A stretch of 64,000 nt of DNA, from NCBI GenBank assembly GCA_933228895.1, contig OW121848.1, positions 155,202,688-155,266,687 on the forward strand. Direction: 5' to 3'. Below are positions 31,857-43,465 of the stretch, in pieces. Both the position numbers and the translations under genes were made by a program. The DNA comes from Platycnemis pennipes (lineage: Eukaryota; Arthropoda; Insecta; Odonata; Platycnemididae). Positions within the stretch are counted from its first letter, which is position 1; each line of letters starts with the position of its first letter. The notes under the pieces were generated by a model. The model was not told the origin of the DNA and made no database searches. It saw nothing but the letters and a program-made list of their open reading frames with translations.

Positions 31857-32980
31857 AAAAGCGAAGAACGTGAAAGCTTTTTCTCATCTACGTTAAGCAG
31901 CGTTTACACGTAGCTATGACAGTCGCGAGATGCGCGATGTATCTATATCGCTACTGCTATCACGTTCTACGCTTTTATTATAAGCGATCAACAATGGTTA
32001 TATGGTTATGGTTAAACCCCTTACGAATACTTATAATTGACCTTGATCGTGCTATATGTTCTGGAACATCTCATTGTGTACACACGAGTGCTTTCTCTCC
32101 AGCAAAATGAGGAGATGTTTCATTTTAAAAACGATTGTATTGATATCTCATTGAAAGACTGATGTATGCTATTGCTGCATGGAATACTTCGACCTTGCAA
32201 AAGAAATGAATTTAATACCACAGATGATTCAGAACTCCTTTATGAGGTTATTATTACGACAGCACATATTATGAACACGTTTCACCATTTTTTGAAAGAA
32301 CTTGTAGATTAAAAATACGAAATTAGGCGCTTAGTTAACAGGGCACATTTCATATACAAGCCAAAAAAGACAAGTCCCCACATATTCACACCAAAAAAAA
32401 ACAATACAATAGTAAAACCAGTTCCACACGCCGTATGGAAGAACTTTTAATTACATCATCGAACGCTAAGTAGGTACTTCCATGCCACCTCTTCCAAAAT
32501 ATGGAATCACATGACAGAATATGTAAAAAAGTGTGAAAATGCAAACGAAATTAAAAATAAATACCATCAAACACTACTTCTATTGAATTAAATATTATAT
32601 AATATTCCGCAGTATAAAATATATTTTTATAGTAATGTTCCTGTTTTTCGTACCCGATTCGTTCTGTCACGTAATCATTTCTTTGTCTTCTTTATTAAAT
32701 TGTATTAAAAGTAAATTAAATGTTCGGTTGTATTCTGTGCCAATACATCTTTGTAATCATGTTGTTATTTTGCTTATTTGACTCTAATTTAAGTGTAATT
32801 ATTTACGTTACTGAGGGACGCATTTGTGCCGGAATAATAAATTTAACTGTCTATTCTATTCTAAAAAAACCGCACGGTTTTAGCGGAGCATTAAAATGTA
32901 TAGTTAATGCGGTGCCTCAAGAAGTCAGATCCTTTCATGGATCAGTTAAAATCGGAGAAACGCATCGTCTTTTCCTTTCC
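31857..32980. other. Unassigned AT-rich sequence, no gene seen
   Basis: Frames at 31916-32110 and 32720-32989 (plus) have hydrophobic stretches typical of AT-rich chance reading. No shared repeats. Confidence 0.3.
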
Positions 32981-33720
32981 CAGCGTTAATGGTTGTCCCT
33001 CCGCTGAGGAAGGAACGCGGGGGTGTTTGTCTATATTTAGAGGGAGAAAGGGGGCGAGATAATCTCTCCCCTCTCCCCCCTCCTCCACGGGAATGGCTTT
33101 CCACGCTCCAGGGTCGCGTGCTGAGGATGCGGTTCAGGGTGGGAAGGGAGGGGGGGGCGGAAGTGGGCGACACTCGAAAATGCATTAAAAATGAGGCCCT
33201 AAGGGCTGCGGGGGACCCTCGGTGGCAAAGCGAGCTGAGGAGGGTCCCGCTCCTTCCAGACGCTGGAGGCAGCTGTCCAGACGGAGAACACGGCGAGCAG
33301 TTGGGTCCGCGCGAGTTTTCCATTTATCGTCGCGGCCTCGAAAGAGCTCGCGAGATTTAAACAGCAAATAGCTTCCCCTCGCCCAAACATTAAAACATGC
33401 TCTCGAAGGACGCATTATTTTCTCACCAGCCGTTTTTAGAGCCTTCTCGGAAACAAACAGAGCCATTGTCGCGCTTCAGCTAAGTGCCCTCGTAAACGCA
33501 GATAGAGAGAGAGGAAGGAGTAGTTTCCTCCCTCTTAGACGGCATCCCTCCCCACCCCCTGCACGGGCGAAGACGGCGACAATTTCCCGCTGGAGGCGCG
33601 AAGGTTCCGGAACGATTCGTTCCATTGGAACGGGTGCACATGAGGAACGGATCCGACTGCACGAACGACCCTCGCGAACGAAAGGAACCATAGGAACGAA
33701 AGGACTCACGTGAGCCAAAG
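32981..33720. other. GC-rich patch, no gene recognised
   Basis: Overlapping frames of 80-125 codons occur on both strands. None has a recognisable domain, and none is bounded by clear splice sites. Runs of C and G (33067-33096, 33150-33160) bias all frames. Confidence 0.3.
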
Positions 33721-33771
33721 AATTAGAGAAACGAGGGTTTAAAATGGGGACATTGTGCCAGGTATAATAAC

Positions 33772-34088
33772 ACCATCATCATCTTCAAGGGTTAATAATC
33801 CTATAGGATTGGTTTGACGCAGCCCTCCACTCGATTCTTCTATCGGACAACCTCTTCATACTAACGTAGTTCCTCTCTTTCACGCCCTTTACGACGTGTT
33901 CTATGTAACTCATACGAGGCCTGCCTTTTCCATTCTTCCCGTTCACTTTTCCTTCGACGATTGTCTTCATCAGGCCATCGTGGCCGATTAAGTTGTCCCG
34001 TCTTCTTTTTATAGTTTTCAGCAGACTTCTCTTTTCTCCCACTCTTCTTAGACTTCTTCATTTGTCACTCGGTCGATCCATTTTATCT
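33772..34088 (-). pseudogene. LINE-B C-terminal fragment, copy next to 34090-34690
   Basis: The minus frame 33785-34042 reads GEKRSLLKTIKRRRDNLIGH, DGLMKTIVEGKVNGKNGKGR and PRMSYIEHVVKGVKERNYVS. It ends after IEWRAASNQS, and the UTR ends in the antisense ATCATCATCTTC. It is cut at about 34088 by the next copy's tail. Confidence 0.85.
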
Positions 34089-34089
34089 T

Positions 34090-34690
34090 CATAATTCTTC
34101 GATCATCATCATTGGTCAACAATCCTAGGATTGGTTTAACGCAGCTTTCCACTCGATTCTTCTATCGGCCAACCTTTTCATTGTGACGTAATTCTTCTCT
34201 TTTACATCCTTCACAACCTGTTCCATGCATCTCATAAGAGGCCTGCCTTTTCCAATATTCCCGTTCACTTTTCCCTCGACGATTGTCTTCATCAGGCCAT
34301 CGTGTCTCAAGATATGGCCGATTAAGTTTTCCCTTCTTCTTTTTAGAGTTGTCAGCAGACTTCTCTTTTCTCCTACTCTTCTTAGCACTTCCTCGTTACT
34401 TACTCGGTCGATCCATTTAATCTTCAGCATTCTTCTGTATTCCATTCTTCGATAGCACCACATTTCGAATGCTTCCACCCTTTTCTTCTCCGCTGCTGTC
34501 ATCGTCCATGCTCACTGCCGTTAAGGAACATGCTCCAGATATACGCTTTGATGAATTGCTTCCTTACTTCCAAGCTTGTATTTCCAGCTGTTAGTAGATT
34601 CTTCTTTTGATAGAATGCCCTCTTTGCCTGGGCTATTCTACTCACTATTTCTTTCTTGCCTCGTAGGTATAATACGAGTAGTGAAATTAA
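34090..34690 (-). pseudogene. LINE-B C-terminal fragment with 15-bp internal duplication
   Basis: The minus frame 34125-34502 (125 codons) reads MTAAEKKRVEAFEMWCYRRM, then EYRRMLKIKWIDRVSNEEVL, SLLTTLKRRRENLIGHILRH, DGLMKTIVEGKVNGNIGKGR and LADRRIEWKAALNQS. The doubled YRRM comes from a 15-bp tandem duplication at about 34427-34456 that keeps the frame. Upstream coding remnants run to about 34690 (GCATTCTATCAAAAGAAGAA). The tail CATCATCAT lies at 34103-34113. Confidence 0.9.
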
Positions 34691-35303
34691 CGATGAGAAT
34701 TTTCATTTTATCCAAAATACGCGAAAACTGTTTAACCTCTTCAAGTTGAAACATTCGGGCTACGTCAGAAAGGATGAAAACGAATCATTAATTTAATACT
34801 TTGTTCTTGATAAACATAGAATGTCTGGCGTCTGGAACGCCCAAATCAACTGATGCATCTAATTTGGGATGAATGTTAATGTGTATAAATTGGCAAATTG
34901 AGCAGTAAAGGAGACTACATGTTATCATCGGCAAGGTCCAAACTAGCACTATGGTGCGAACTGAATTCCCTCGCCCCCATCAATCAGCGTGAAAAAGAAA
35001 CGAATCTTTAGAGACCCGTTACTTTTGGTGATCGGGAACGAAAGGAACGAGTCCGGCTTAAGGAAGGAAACTGCCCAACACTACGCCAGGCCTGTCCACT
35101 GAGGCAATGCATTCTGGGAGGCTGGACTCAATTCTTCGCGGCCACAGAATCACTTCCATCGTGCTTTTCGGCAGCGAACGTGCTCAGAACTTTTAAAACG
35201 ATTTTCACTCGGGCATTCAATCAATGAAATAGGACAGCAGTTTCCAAGCACCAACATGGTATGTGGGATTGATTAGCAGCTGCAGTAGATGAGACCCCAA
35301 CTT
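34691..35303. other. Unassigned sequence, no gene seen
   Basis: Short frames only, no shared repeat. Confidence 0.3.
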
Positions 35304-35880
35304 ACATCTACATCTACGTAATACCCTGCAAGCCACCGCGAGGGTCATGCCATGGGGTAAAGATCACCAAACATGCAATATTGGCTTGCAACTACGCTAC
35401 TGCATGTAAACATGTTAGATAAACATGTAGCTAGATGGTTATTATCTGCTAGTTAATACGGACTACTCCAACAACGTTTTTACCTGCCTTTTCCATTGCT
35501 AAGCTGCCTATTGTCTTCTCTTATGGTACGGGGGAAAATAGCATTTTGAATCTGTCGGTGCGACCATCTATCTCTCTAATCTTATTTATCTCGTCGAATC
35601 TAGCATAATACGCTGGTGTTTTTAATATATGCCTAACATCTTCAGTAAACCTATCCGATTGAAATTTCTCTAATAGATATAATTTGTACCTACTTTAACC
35701 CACGCTCTGATAATGACTCCCACCCTAATTCTTGTATTAATTCTGGAACACTACTCAACCTATCGTAACACCTTTTAACGAACCTAGCTGCTCTCCGCTG
35801 CACACTCTCCAGCTCTCTAATCAAACCCAATTCATTCGGATCCCATATACTGGCTGCATACTCAAGGTAACTGGTGAAAA
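35304..35880 (-). pseudogene. LINE-A2 fragment, C-terminal block and full 3' end
   Basis: The minus frame 35690-35917 includes SYLEYAASIWDPNELGLIRE, LESVQRRAARFVKRCYDRLS and IQELGWESLSERGLK; the rest (YLLEKFQSDRF, TPAYYARFDEINKIREID) follows after a break. The terminus at 35304 is the antisense ACATCTACATCTACGTAATA, CCCTGCAAGCCACCGCGAGG. Confidence 0.85.
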
Positions 35881-36195
35881 TTAACATTAATGTATACAAA
35901 AAATATTCATTACGCAAAAAATGAATATTTCATTGTTTTGATGAGTAGTTCAAATTACTACATTACTCAAAACAGAGGTCTAAAATCGATCACCCAGAAA
36001 TACAAAAAAATATGACAACAGAAAAAGCTGAAATGCAAAACAGGCTATTTTCGGTATTTTTCTAGGACGGAACTATAAAAATAAGGAGAATTGTCTACGA
36101 GGCAGAATGAAAAACTGAATTAGTTTGTCTCAAACTATAGCACATTATTCCGTTCTTCCAAAGTGAGCAATAATTAATGTAAAGGGATACCGGGG
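35881..36195. other. Unassigned AT-rich sequence
   Basis: No gene or repeat recognised. Confidence 0.3.
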
Positions 36196-36435
36196 ATGGG
36201 GTCGTTTACCATATTTTTTTATTTCCGAGTTTTCAAAATAAAAAGAAAATTCAAGTTTCCTAATTTTTCTGTTCTTCGATCCGCCGATTCGTTCTTGAGT
36301 TATGAGCATCGAAAAACTCTTTATGTGTTTCAACCCTTAACTATGTTGATGTTTTTAACTAAAATTCGTTTTTCGTTCCCATCTAACGATTTCGTGAACA
36401 AAATAGCGATTTCGGTTCCGACTAAACTCCCCCAT
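36196..36435 (+). mobile_element. TIR element (530-bp family), copy 4, internally deleted to 240 bp
   Basis: It begins ATGGGGTCGTTTACCATATT and ends CCGACTAAACTCCCCCAT. It keeps the outer parts of copy 1 (TTCTTCGATCCGCCGATTCG and CCCATCTAACGATTTCGTG) but lacks about 290 central bases. Confidence 0.75.
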
Positions 36436-36907
36436 TTCGCCATATGATGCATTGGCTTAATGACATTCGATTGAAGATGAAATCTTGGCCACAAAAAGTC
36501 TGGAGTTAGTTAAGAACCTCCATAGAGAACTCAAAAGGAGAAAACGAAAGGCAAACAAAAAAACAACAGACCGTATGAGAGCATCTGTCTGTGCCCCGAT
36601 GACAAGTTAATTAGCCTTTTCGGCTCGTCGCACACAAGGACTCCCAATATCTCAAAGTCGATTTCGTTTCAGAGACTAGACTGCGTAGCGCATTGATTGG
36701 CAGTTCCTGATTCTAATTCTCCGCTTGAAGCGGCCTCTTAAGACACGTCCCATTTAGCGCAACCCGCGACATCTTTTTAATGAAAGCAAAGACGGCACGG
36801 GTAAAGGATAATGTAAAAATACCAAAAAGCCGTGACCTCTTTGGTCCTACACTTTCATAACCTCGTCAATGGATAGTTACAATTCACAACTAAACCACCT
36901 AAGAACT
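36436..36907. other. Unassigned sequence, no gene seen
   Basis: No frame above 60 codons. Confidence 0.3.
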
Positions 36908-37512
36908 GGAAATCCATCTGCATCTACAGAGTACCCTGCAAGTCAACATAAAGGTGTGTTACAGGGGGTGAATTCGCACCAAACATGCATTACATATCAT
37001 GCTTAAAAAGGATTAGCAGTTACATTCTTGTACAAACTTAGCAATTAAAAAAAAATATTACGATAGTAAAGCAAGCATGCACAAACATGCTGTTAGTTGG
37101 GTTAGCTTAAACTCCTTACACCAACATTCAACTACCTATGCAATCCATTGATACACTCGTATTTCTACTATTGGATATATTTACAGCTATTCATATGCCT
37201 AATTGTACGAGGAAAGATGGACATTTTGAATCTGACAGGCCGGGAATTCATTTATCTAATTTTATGAACGTGGTCCAGTCTACCATACTAAGTTGGAGTT
37301 CGAAAAATATGTTGACGTCATTAATGAAAGTATTGTCTTGGAACTTAGTTAAGAGAAGAAGTTTAAATTTCAACCTACGGTCTGACAATGATTCCCACTT
37401 TAGTTCATCTATTAGACTGATTACGATAATACAGTGTTCATACCCTTCCATACAGTCACTCCCTTTACAAATCTTGCCGATCTTATCTGCACACGATCCA
37501 GTTGGCTAATTA
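36908..37512 (-). pseudogene. LINE-A1 fragment, C-terminal block and full 3' end
   Basis: The minus frame 37248-37451 reads CIIVISLIDELKWESLSDRR, LKFKLLLLTKFQDNTFINDV. Then a broken TPTYYGRLDH region continues into the UTR. The terminus at 36908 reads, antisense, CTGCATCTACAGAGTACCCT, GCAAGTCAACATAAAGGTGT. Confidence 0.85.
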
Positions 37513-38698
37513 AGTTAAATCCACTCAATAAGCAAGAATATCATCCCTTATGACGAGTATTGACACAATGATTCCTTCAAGGATCACTAATCTATGAACA
37601 ACTACATTTAAATACTATTTCAAATGAAGAAAAAATTTATTTCTCCCAACAGGAACATTACTCAAATCATTCAAAATCTCATAAAAATCTAGCACGCATC
37701 ATTAAATATTATTTCCAAACAAAATTATCTAAATTAAACACCGATGTGTAAAAGACTAAAACTTTTCTTCATTCAAACCTCCAACATATCGATTTACATC
37801 CCACAACCCAAACACCAAACATTAGTTGACGAGAAACGTTCCCAGATCTGCAATTCAATTGATGAGCAGACGATTGATGGACTCTCTCTTCCCTGAGTAA
37901 TAGGGGGAAGTGGAGATGAGATGCCCCGGTTAAGGCAATGCTTAGTCATTAAATATGTACTACACACATACATATGCACGACGAATAGAGCGAGGACGCG
38001 TCTTTGGAAATCGAAAGCTTGCAGCCAGGCATCCTGAGAACTCCCAATTTCGCGAATGATTAGCAGGGAGTAAATTGCCAGAATGCTGTTCGGGCAATCT
38101 ACTCCCTGGTAAGTGCGATCTTTCTAGTGACAAGAATGGAGGAGTATAAGAAGCGAAACTGAAGGGGGACGTCACCTCTTCTCTCCTCGCAAGAGAGACG
38201 AAAACTTCACAAAAGGAATGAAAAGTCGATCCGCCGTTGAAACAGAAATCTTGGGAGGAATTAAATGAGTATCGAATTGGCAACAGAGCTCGTAAAAGGA
38301 AAAGCCTTAGTTACAGATAATCAGCGATACTTATAATGTCTAATTAAAATCACCGCACAGCGAAGTCTACAGTGGCGAAACAGAAACAGGAACGACGAGA
38401 ACAGAACGTAAAAAATCAATTGCAAAAATACTCGATTTACTGGGCCCCACTTCAGCGACCATCGGAATAATGGCATCGGCATACGTATTTTTTCATGTAT
38501 TACTGATTTATTTTATCAACTATTTACAGCGCTCACGAGTAAATAAAAAAATAGGAGATCGAGTCAAGAGGGCAAGTATGTGTAATGTTGAAAACAAGTT
38601 TAAAGTTTATCGCAATTAAAAGTTTCACAAAGTTTTAACATATAAAGTCCTTCCGTAAAGCCTCGCTTTCCTATTACAAAGAATGTACACAGGGCATA
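37513..38698. other. Unassigned sequence, no gene seen
   Basis: Frames at 37794-37979 and 37960-38283 (minus) lack recognisable domains. Confidence 0.3.
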
Positions 38699-39165
38699 AA
38701 TGAGCATAAATGTTTTTTTATTTAGGAAATAATTTAATTCCAGCAAATAATTCCAGCCCTGGTGGCGGGGTAAATCCCTCGCCACTTCAAATCCATCGGT
38801 AATTATTACGGAATTATTTGCCGGAATCCTTCAATTTTTTTCTGCCCCTTCCCCCGGTGGCGGTGGGGTAAATCCCTGATAATCCCAGGGTCATGGGCTC
38901 GAATCCCGTTCGGGAAGATTTTGTTCTGACCTTGGCATCGATGTCAGTGCCTGTGCAATTATTATTAGTTCAACCACCCTATGTAAAGACTGTAACTTGT
39001 GTTGTTTTCGGGCACATTATAAAACAAATAAACGAGAAGACAAAGGTCAGGCACACCCTCATTTAAACAGTAACAAACAGTACATATGTACACGTATGTA
39101 TATACAAATGGAAATGAGCATAAACGTTTTTTTATTTGAAAACAACTGTACAATTCCAGCAAACA
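38699..39165. repeat. Direct repeat of ~50 bp bracketing a tRNA-like SINE candidate
   Basis: ATGAGCATAAATGTTTTTTT...AATTCCAGCAAA (38699-38749) recurs at 39113-39165 with a few changes. Between them, 38859-39010 carries GGTGGCGGTGGGGTAAATCC and GTCATGGGCTCGAATCCCG, the latter a good Pol III B box, followed by a non-coding body. A shorter related head, CTGGTGGCGGGGTAAATCCC, is at 38759. Confidence 0.45.
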
Positions 39166-39533
39166 TTTCCGAAATAAATAGCGAAAGATTTGAATTTGGG
39201 ATCTTGCCTGCCCCGTTGGCCTTGCACAGTGGTATGGGAGGTCGATTTAGGTGGACAAAAGTCGTATTACGAATTTAATGAGAATAGAGGAGAATTACCA
39301 TCCCTAAGACGAGTAGAGGACGAGTGGAGAATTATTATTCAATGTTATTCAACATTTTAGGGACCCCTGTGTGTCTTTGACTCAAATGGAAGGCAATGAC
39401 CTATCTAGTGACGAAGACGAGTAAGAGGTAATCTTTTAACTTTGATAAGAGGAGAATTACAAGCGTTGATATTTTATGACTATAAATATACACTATTTCA
39501 CCCTTAAGACTGGTTTGCTTCGTTTTATGTCAA
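39166..39533. other. Unassigned sequence, no gene seen
   Basis: Short repeated words (AGGAGAATTAC at about 39290 and 39451). No gene. Confidence 0.3.
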
Positions 39534-39546
39534 ATTCGAGGAGTCT

Positions 39547-40658
39547 TTCTCGAGATGTTTCTTTCTTTACGGCACTGAGGCATGGACGATGAGAGCAGCG
39601 GAGAAGAAAAGGGTAGAATCATTCGAAAAGTGGTGCTACAGAAGAATGCTGAAGATGAAATGGATCGACCGAGTAAGTAACGAGGAAGTTCTAAGAAGAG
39701 TGGGAGAAAAGAGAAGTCTGCTGACAACTCTAAAAAGAAGAAGGGAAAACTTAATCGGCCATATCTTGAGACACGATGGCCTGATGAAGACTATCGTCAA
39801 GGGAAAAGTGAACGGGAAGATTGGAAAAGGCAGGCCTCGTATGAGATACATGGAACAGGTTGTGAAGGATGTAAAAGAGAAGAATTACGTCGCAATGAAA
39901 AGGTTGGCCGATAGAAGAATCGAGTGGACAGCTGCGTCAAACCAATCCTAGGATTGTTGACCAATGATGATGATGGTCCAGTCTACCATAGTAAGTTGTG
40001 GTTCGCAAAATATTTTTAACGTCATCTCTGAAAATATTATCTTGGAATTTATTTAAGAGATTAAGACTAAATTTCAACCTGGGATCTGAGAAAGATTCCC
40101 ATTTTAATTCATTTAATAGACTGGTTATGTTAGCATGGTTATCGTATCGTCCCTTTACAAATCTTGCCGATCTTCGCTGCACACGTTCAAGTTCGTTATT
40201 TAGACCGATTTCGTAGGGATCCCATACACTGGCAGCATATTCCAAATGAGGTCTTACAAGGGAAAAGTAGCTGATTTCTCGTACATGATCGTCACATTTA
40301 CCCAATACTCTTTTGAGGAATCCCAGTCTACGATTAGATTGCCCCATTATTTTACGTATGTGTTTACCACAGGAATGATCATGTGTCAGTCTTATTCCAA
40401 GATATTTTATGAATTATACGTTTGTTAATTCATCAAAGTGTCGGCATCTGCGAAATACCCTGCAAGCCTCCATAAAGGCGTGTGGTAGGGGGTGAATTTA
40501 CAACACACATGCATCATATATCATGCTTATGAAGGATTAGTAGGTAAATATATTCTAGCCGAAACGTAATAATTTAAAAAAAAATGGTGACCCAACCAAC
40601 AGCATGAACATGTTGCTAGTTCAGTTATCGCTATCCTCATTAGGAAGGAATGATGATG
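39547..40658 (+). mobile_element. LINE-B insertion carrying a transduced LINE-A segment, 13-bp TSD
   Basis: ATTCGAGGAGTCT is exactly repeated at 39534-39546 and 40659-40671. Between them, the plus strand holds a 5'-cut LINE-B copy (frame 39589-39951: AAEKKRVESFEKWCYRRMLK, WIDRVSNEEVLRRVGEKRSL, IGHILRHDGLMKTIVKGKVN, IEWTAASNQS), its UTR and ATGATGATGATG. About 670 bp of LINE-A in antisense follow, and then a final TGATGATG. The LINE-A part and the junction are nearly identical to the reverse complement of 53543-54215. Confidence 0.85.
39937..40347 (-). pseudogene. LINE-A1 coding segment inside the transduced block
   Basis: The 136-codon minus frame reads MGQSNRRLGFLKRVLGKCDD, SYFSLVRPHLEYAASVWDPY, LERVQRRSARFVKGRYDN, TTYYGRLDH, then runs into LINE-B UTR (HHHWSTILGLV). 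It is identical in translation to the plus-strand frame at 53841-54251. It is LINE-A sequence carried along by LINE-B, not an independent insertion. Confidence 0.9.
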
Positions 40659-40671
40659 ATTCGAGGAGTCT

Positions 40672-41489
40672 ATAATATAACTTTTATTCGCCAATACTAG
40701 CTATCGAGAGACGGAATCATGCCTTGAAAACATCAAATTTGTTTCTGCCGCCAACAAAAATAAAAAAGTATACAATTTAAGCCTGATTTTGAATATGTTA
40801 TGACTTTTGTCTGTCTAAATCAGCCTCCCAGCCTACAGTGCGGCGGGTAATATAACAGCACACCGGTGGGTAATACCGACTATAAAAAATATAGTCGGTA
40901 TAGTGCTGGTGGGGGAAGATGAGTTACGAAGGAAGCCGTTTCACCCCCTCGAGGATGTCTCTCCAAGGGTAGGGGGAGAGGGTGCGATTGTTGAAGAAAG
41001 GGGAGGAGAAGAAAGTTCCCCTCTCGCAGTCTCCACCCCCCTCCACATGATAGGCCTGAAGCGCCAACCCCTCCCTCACGCGGAAAATAAAGAAAGCTAG
41101 AGCAGATTCGAGAAGACTATATCCAGATAATCCACCGGAAAAACCAAAGGTCCTTCCGGAAAAACAAACACAACTAATGTGCCATTACAGGGAGCATGGT
41201 TAAAGAAGAGCCCAAAGGAACATTCACTACTAGACAACCGTAGTATTTTTCGGGGATAGGGTATTTTTAACGCAGACGCATCAAACGGTGTAGGAGCAAG
41301 GTGTGACGGCGTTTCTCATTGACGATATTGAAAATTTATTTTAAAAAATATTCCTTCGGTTTTACCCATTTACCGATTAGACTCGTGTACCAGGTAATTC
41401 TAATGATATAATTTTTTCCTTTAAATATAACCGTTGCCGTTGGATGCAGACGACACTTTGTGGAAAACTATTTCCACATACACATTGTG
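40672..41489. other. Unassigned sequence with a perfect 12-bp hairpin
   Basis: ATACCGACTATA (40873-40884) and its complement (40890-40901) flank five A. GC-rich and purine-rich from 40900 to 41070. A 65-codon frame there has no known motif. Confidence 0.35.
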
Positions 41490-42002
41490 CAGACAGTGTG
41501 CAGCGTAGAGCAGCTAGGTTAGTTAAAAGGTGTTACGATAGTTCGAGTAGTGTTTCAAAACTAATACAAGAATTAGAGTGGGAACCATTATCAGAGCGTA
41601 GGTTAAAGTACAGATTAAATCTATTAGAGAAATTTCAATCCGATAGCTTTACTGAAGATGTTACGCACATATTAAAAACACCAGCGTATTATGCTAGATT
41701 CGACCAGATAAATAAGATTAGAGAGATAGATTGTCGTACTGATAGATTCAAGATGGCATTTTCCCCCGTACTATAAGAGACCAGAATAGGCAGCATAGCT
41801 AAGGGATAGGTAGGGGAAATATTTTAGAGTAGTATGTAGTGCATGATGCATGTATTAATCCGTAAATACTATAGATACTAACAACCTAGTTGTATGAGAC
41901 CCTATAGTTGCTTGTTTGCCTGTCGGTAGTGCATGCTTGGTAATCTTCATCCCCTGCCACACACCCTCGCGGTGGCTTGCAGGGTATCGCGTAGATGTAG
42001 AT
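41490..42002 (+). pseudogene. LINE-A2, best coding copy, with complete 3' end
   Basis: The frame 41444-41776 reads DSVQRRAARLVKRCYDSSSS, KLIQELEWEPLSERRLKYRL, LLEKFQSDSFTEDVTHIL, TPAYYARFDQINKIREIDCR and TDRFKMAFSPVL. The A2 UTR (AGACCAGAATAGGCAGCATA, GCATGCTTGGTAATCTTCAT) and the terminus CCCCTGCCACACACCCTCGC, GGTGGCTTGCAGGGTATCGC, GTAGATGTAGAT follow. It is the A2 reference in this window. Confidence 0.9.
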
Positions 42003-42818
42003 ACATTTCACCCTATCGCCGCAAGGGGGTGCGGCAGCGGTTGCGAGGTCACCAACCGTGAAGTTGAGTTTATCTGACGAAAACTCTCAATTAATAATGA
42101 GTGCAACATACAGGAAAGAATTATATGTACATTGTTTGAGTAGAATTTACGAGTCCTTTACTTTATATTAGTTGCGGTCGGTACCGATCTAAATGTATAA
42201 TTAACGTTCCACTTCTTTCAACATGTCTAAAACCTTTTTCAATACAATTTAGCGTCTCCAGCATGTATTACCTGAACATGCTTTACAATTTAGCGAAACT
42301 ATTCTTAATAATAGAATGTCACTACTTTAAGCAGAACGCAAAGTATTACTTAGCTGCCAAATCAGCATGACCTCCAATAGAGTTCGCACCTAAAGCGGTC
42401 GCATAGAAGCACTGGACATGGCCCCAAGCACTAAGAAGATGGTGGAGGAAGTGCATATTGCACCGAATGCACATCTGCCGCATTGCACGGTATGAAAGAA
42501 CGATAGAGCACGTAAGGTTTCTGGAAACCCTATATCTTAGCGTCAGAGAGTATGAGGGAAGAAAGTCCCAGAAGGTTAGCCACGTAATTCAGTGCGTTTG
42601 GAAGATGATCGATCAATGACACAACGCACGAAACTATTTATAAATAGCGTATGTCAGATAATAATTGCCGAAATCACCTGACGGAAAGTCACGTTCATCG
42701 TACTAGACAATGTTATCATTAAAATTGGCGGATTCAACCACTTTCTGTGTAGGAATCCTGATAATTATTACAGTACAACCCTGTGAGCAATAGCCACAGC
42801 GGCATCACAATGGGGACA
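42003..42818. other. Unassigned sequence, no gene seen
   Basis: Only short frames. No repeat shared with the window. Confidence 0.3.
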
Positions 42819-43465
42819 TCTACATCTACACGATACCCTGCAAGCCACCGCGCGGGTGTGTGGCAGGGGGTGAAGATCACCAAGCACGCACTATTGACAT
42901 GCAAACAAGCAACTATAGGGTCTCATGCAACTAGATTGTTAGTATCAATAGTATTTAAGGGATAAATACATGCATCATGCACTACAGAATACTCTAAAAT
43001 ATTTCCCCTACCTATCCCTCTGCTACGCTGCCTATTCTGTTCTCTTATAGCATGGGGGAAAATGCCATCTTGAATCTATCAGTACGACAATCTATCTCTC
43101 TAATCTTATTTATCTGGTCGAATATAGCATAATACGCTGGTGTTTTTAATTAACACCTTTTAACGAACCTAGCTGCTCTACGTTGCACACTGTCCTGTTC
43201 TCTGATCAAACCTAATTCATTCGGATCTCATACACTGACTGCATACTCAAGGTGGGGCCTAACTGGTGAAAAGTAACATAGCTCTTTTGTCTTCTCATCA
43301 CATTTCCCAAGTCCTCTTTTTATAAATCCTAGTTTTCTCTTCGCTCGGCCGCATAATTCCCGGATGAGTCTTCCCCACGAAAAATCTTCAGTGAATGTTA
43401 CATCTAAATACCTTATGGTTTCAACGCTTTCGATCTTCGTGTGACTAATTTTATAGGGAAACATA
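42819..43465 (-). pseudogene. LINE-A2 copy with an internal deletion in the C-terminal block
   Basis: The minus frame 43228-43464 reads YKISHTKIESVETIRYLDVT, FSWGRLIRELCGRAKRKLGF, IKRGLGKCDEKTKELCYFSP and VRPHLEYAVSV, extending further 5' than the other A2 copies. At about 43150 the sequence jumps from VKRC to the NTSVLCYIRPDK (TPAYYARFDQ) region, losing about 150 bp. The terminus CATCTACATCTACACGATAC, CCTGCAAGCCACCGCGCGGG is intact at 42819. Confidence 0.85.

Noticed and set aside
32946..33360. Frames of 123 and 125 codons on opposite strands
   Set aside because: Mirror frames in low-complexity GC-rich sequence, Pro/Gly/Arg-rich, no domain.
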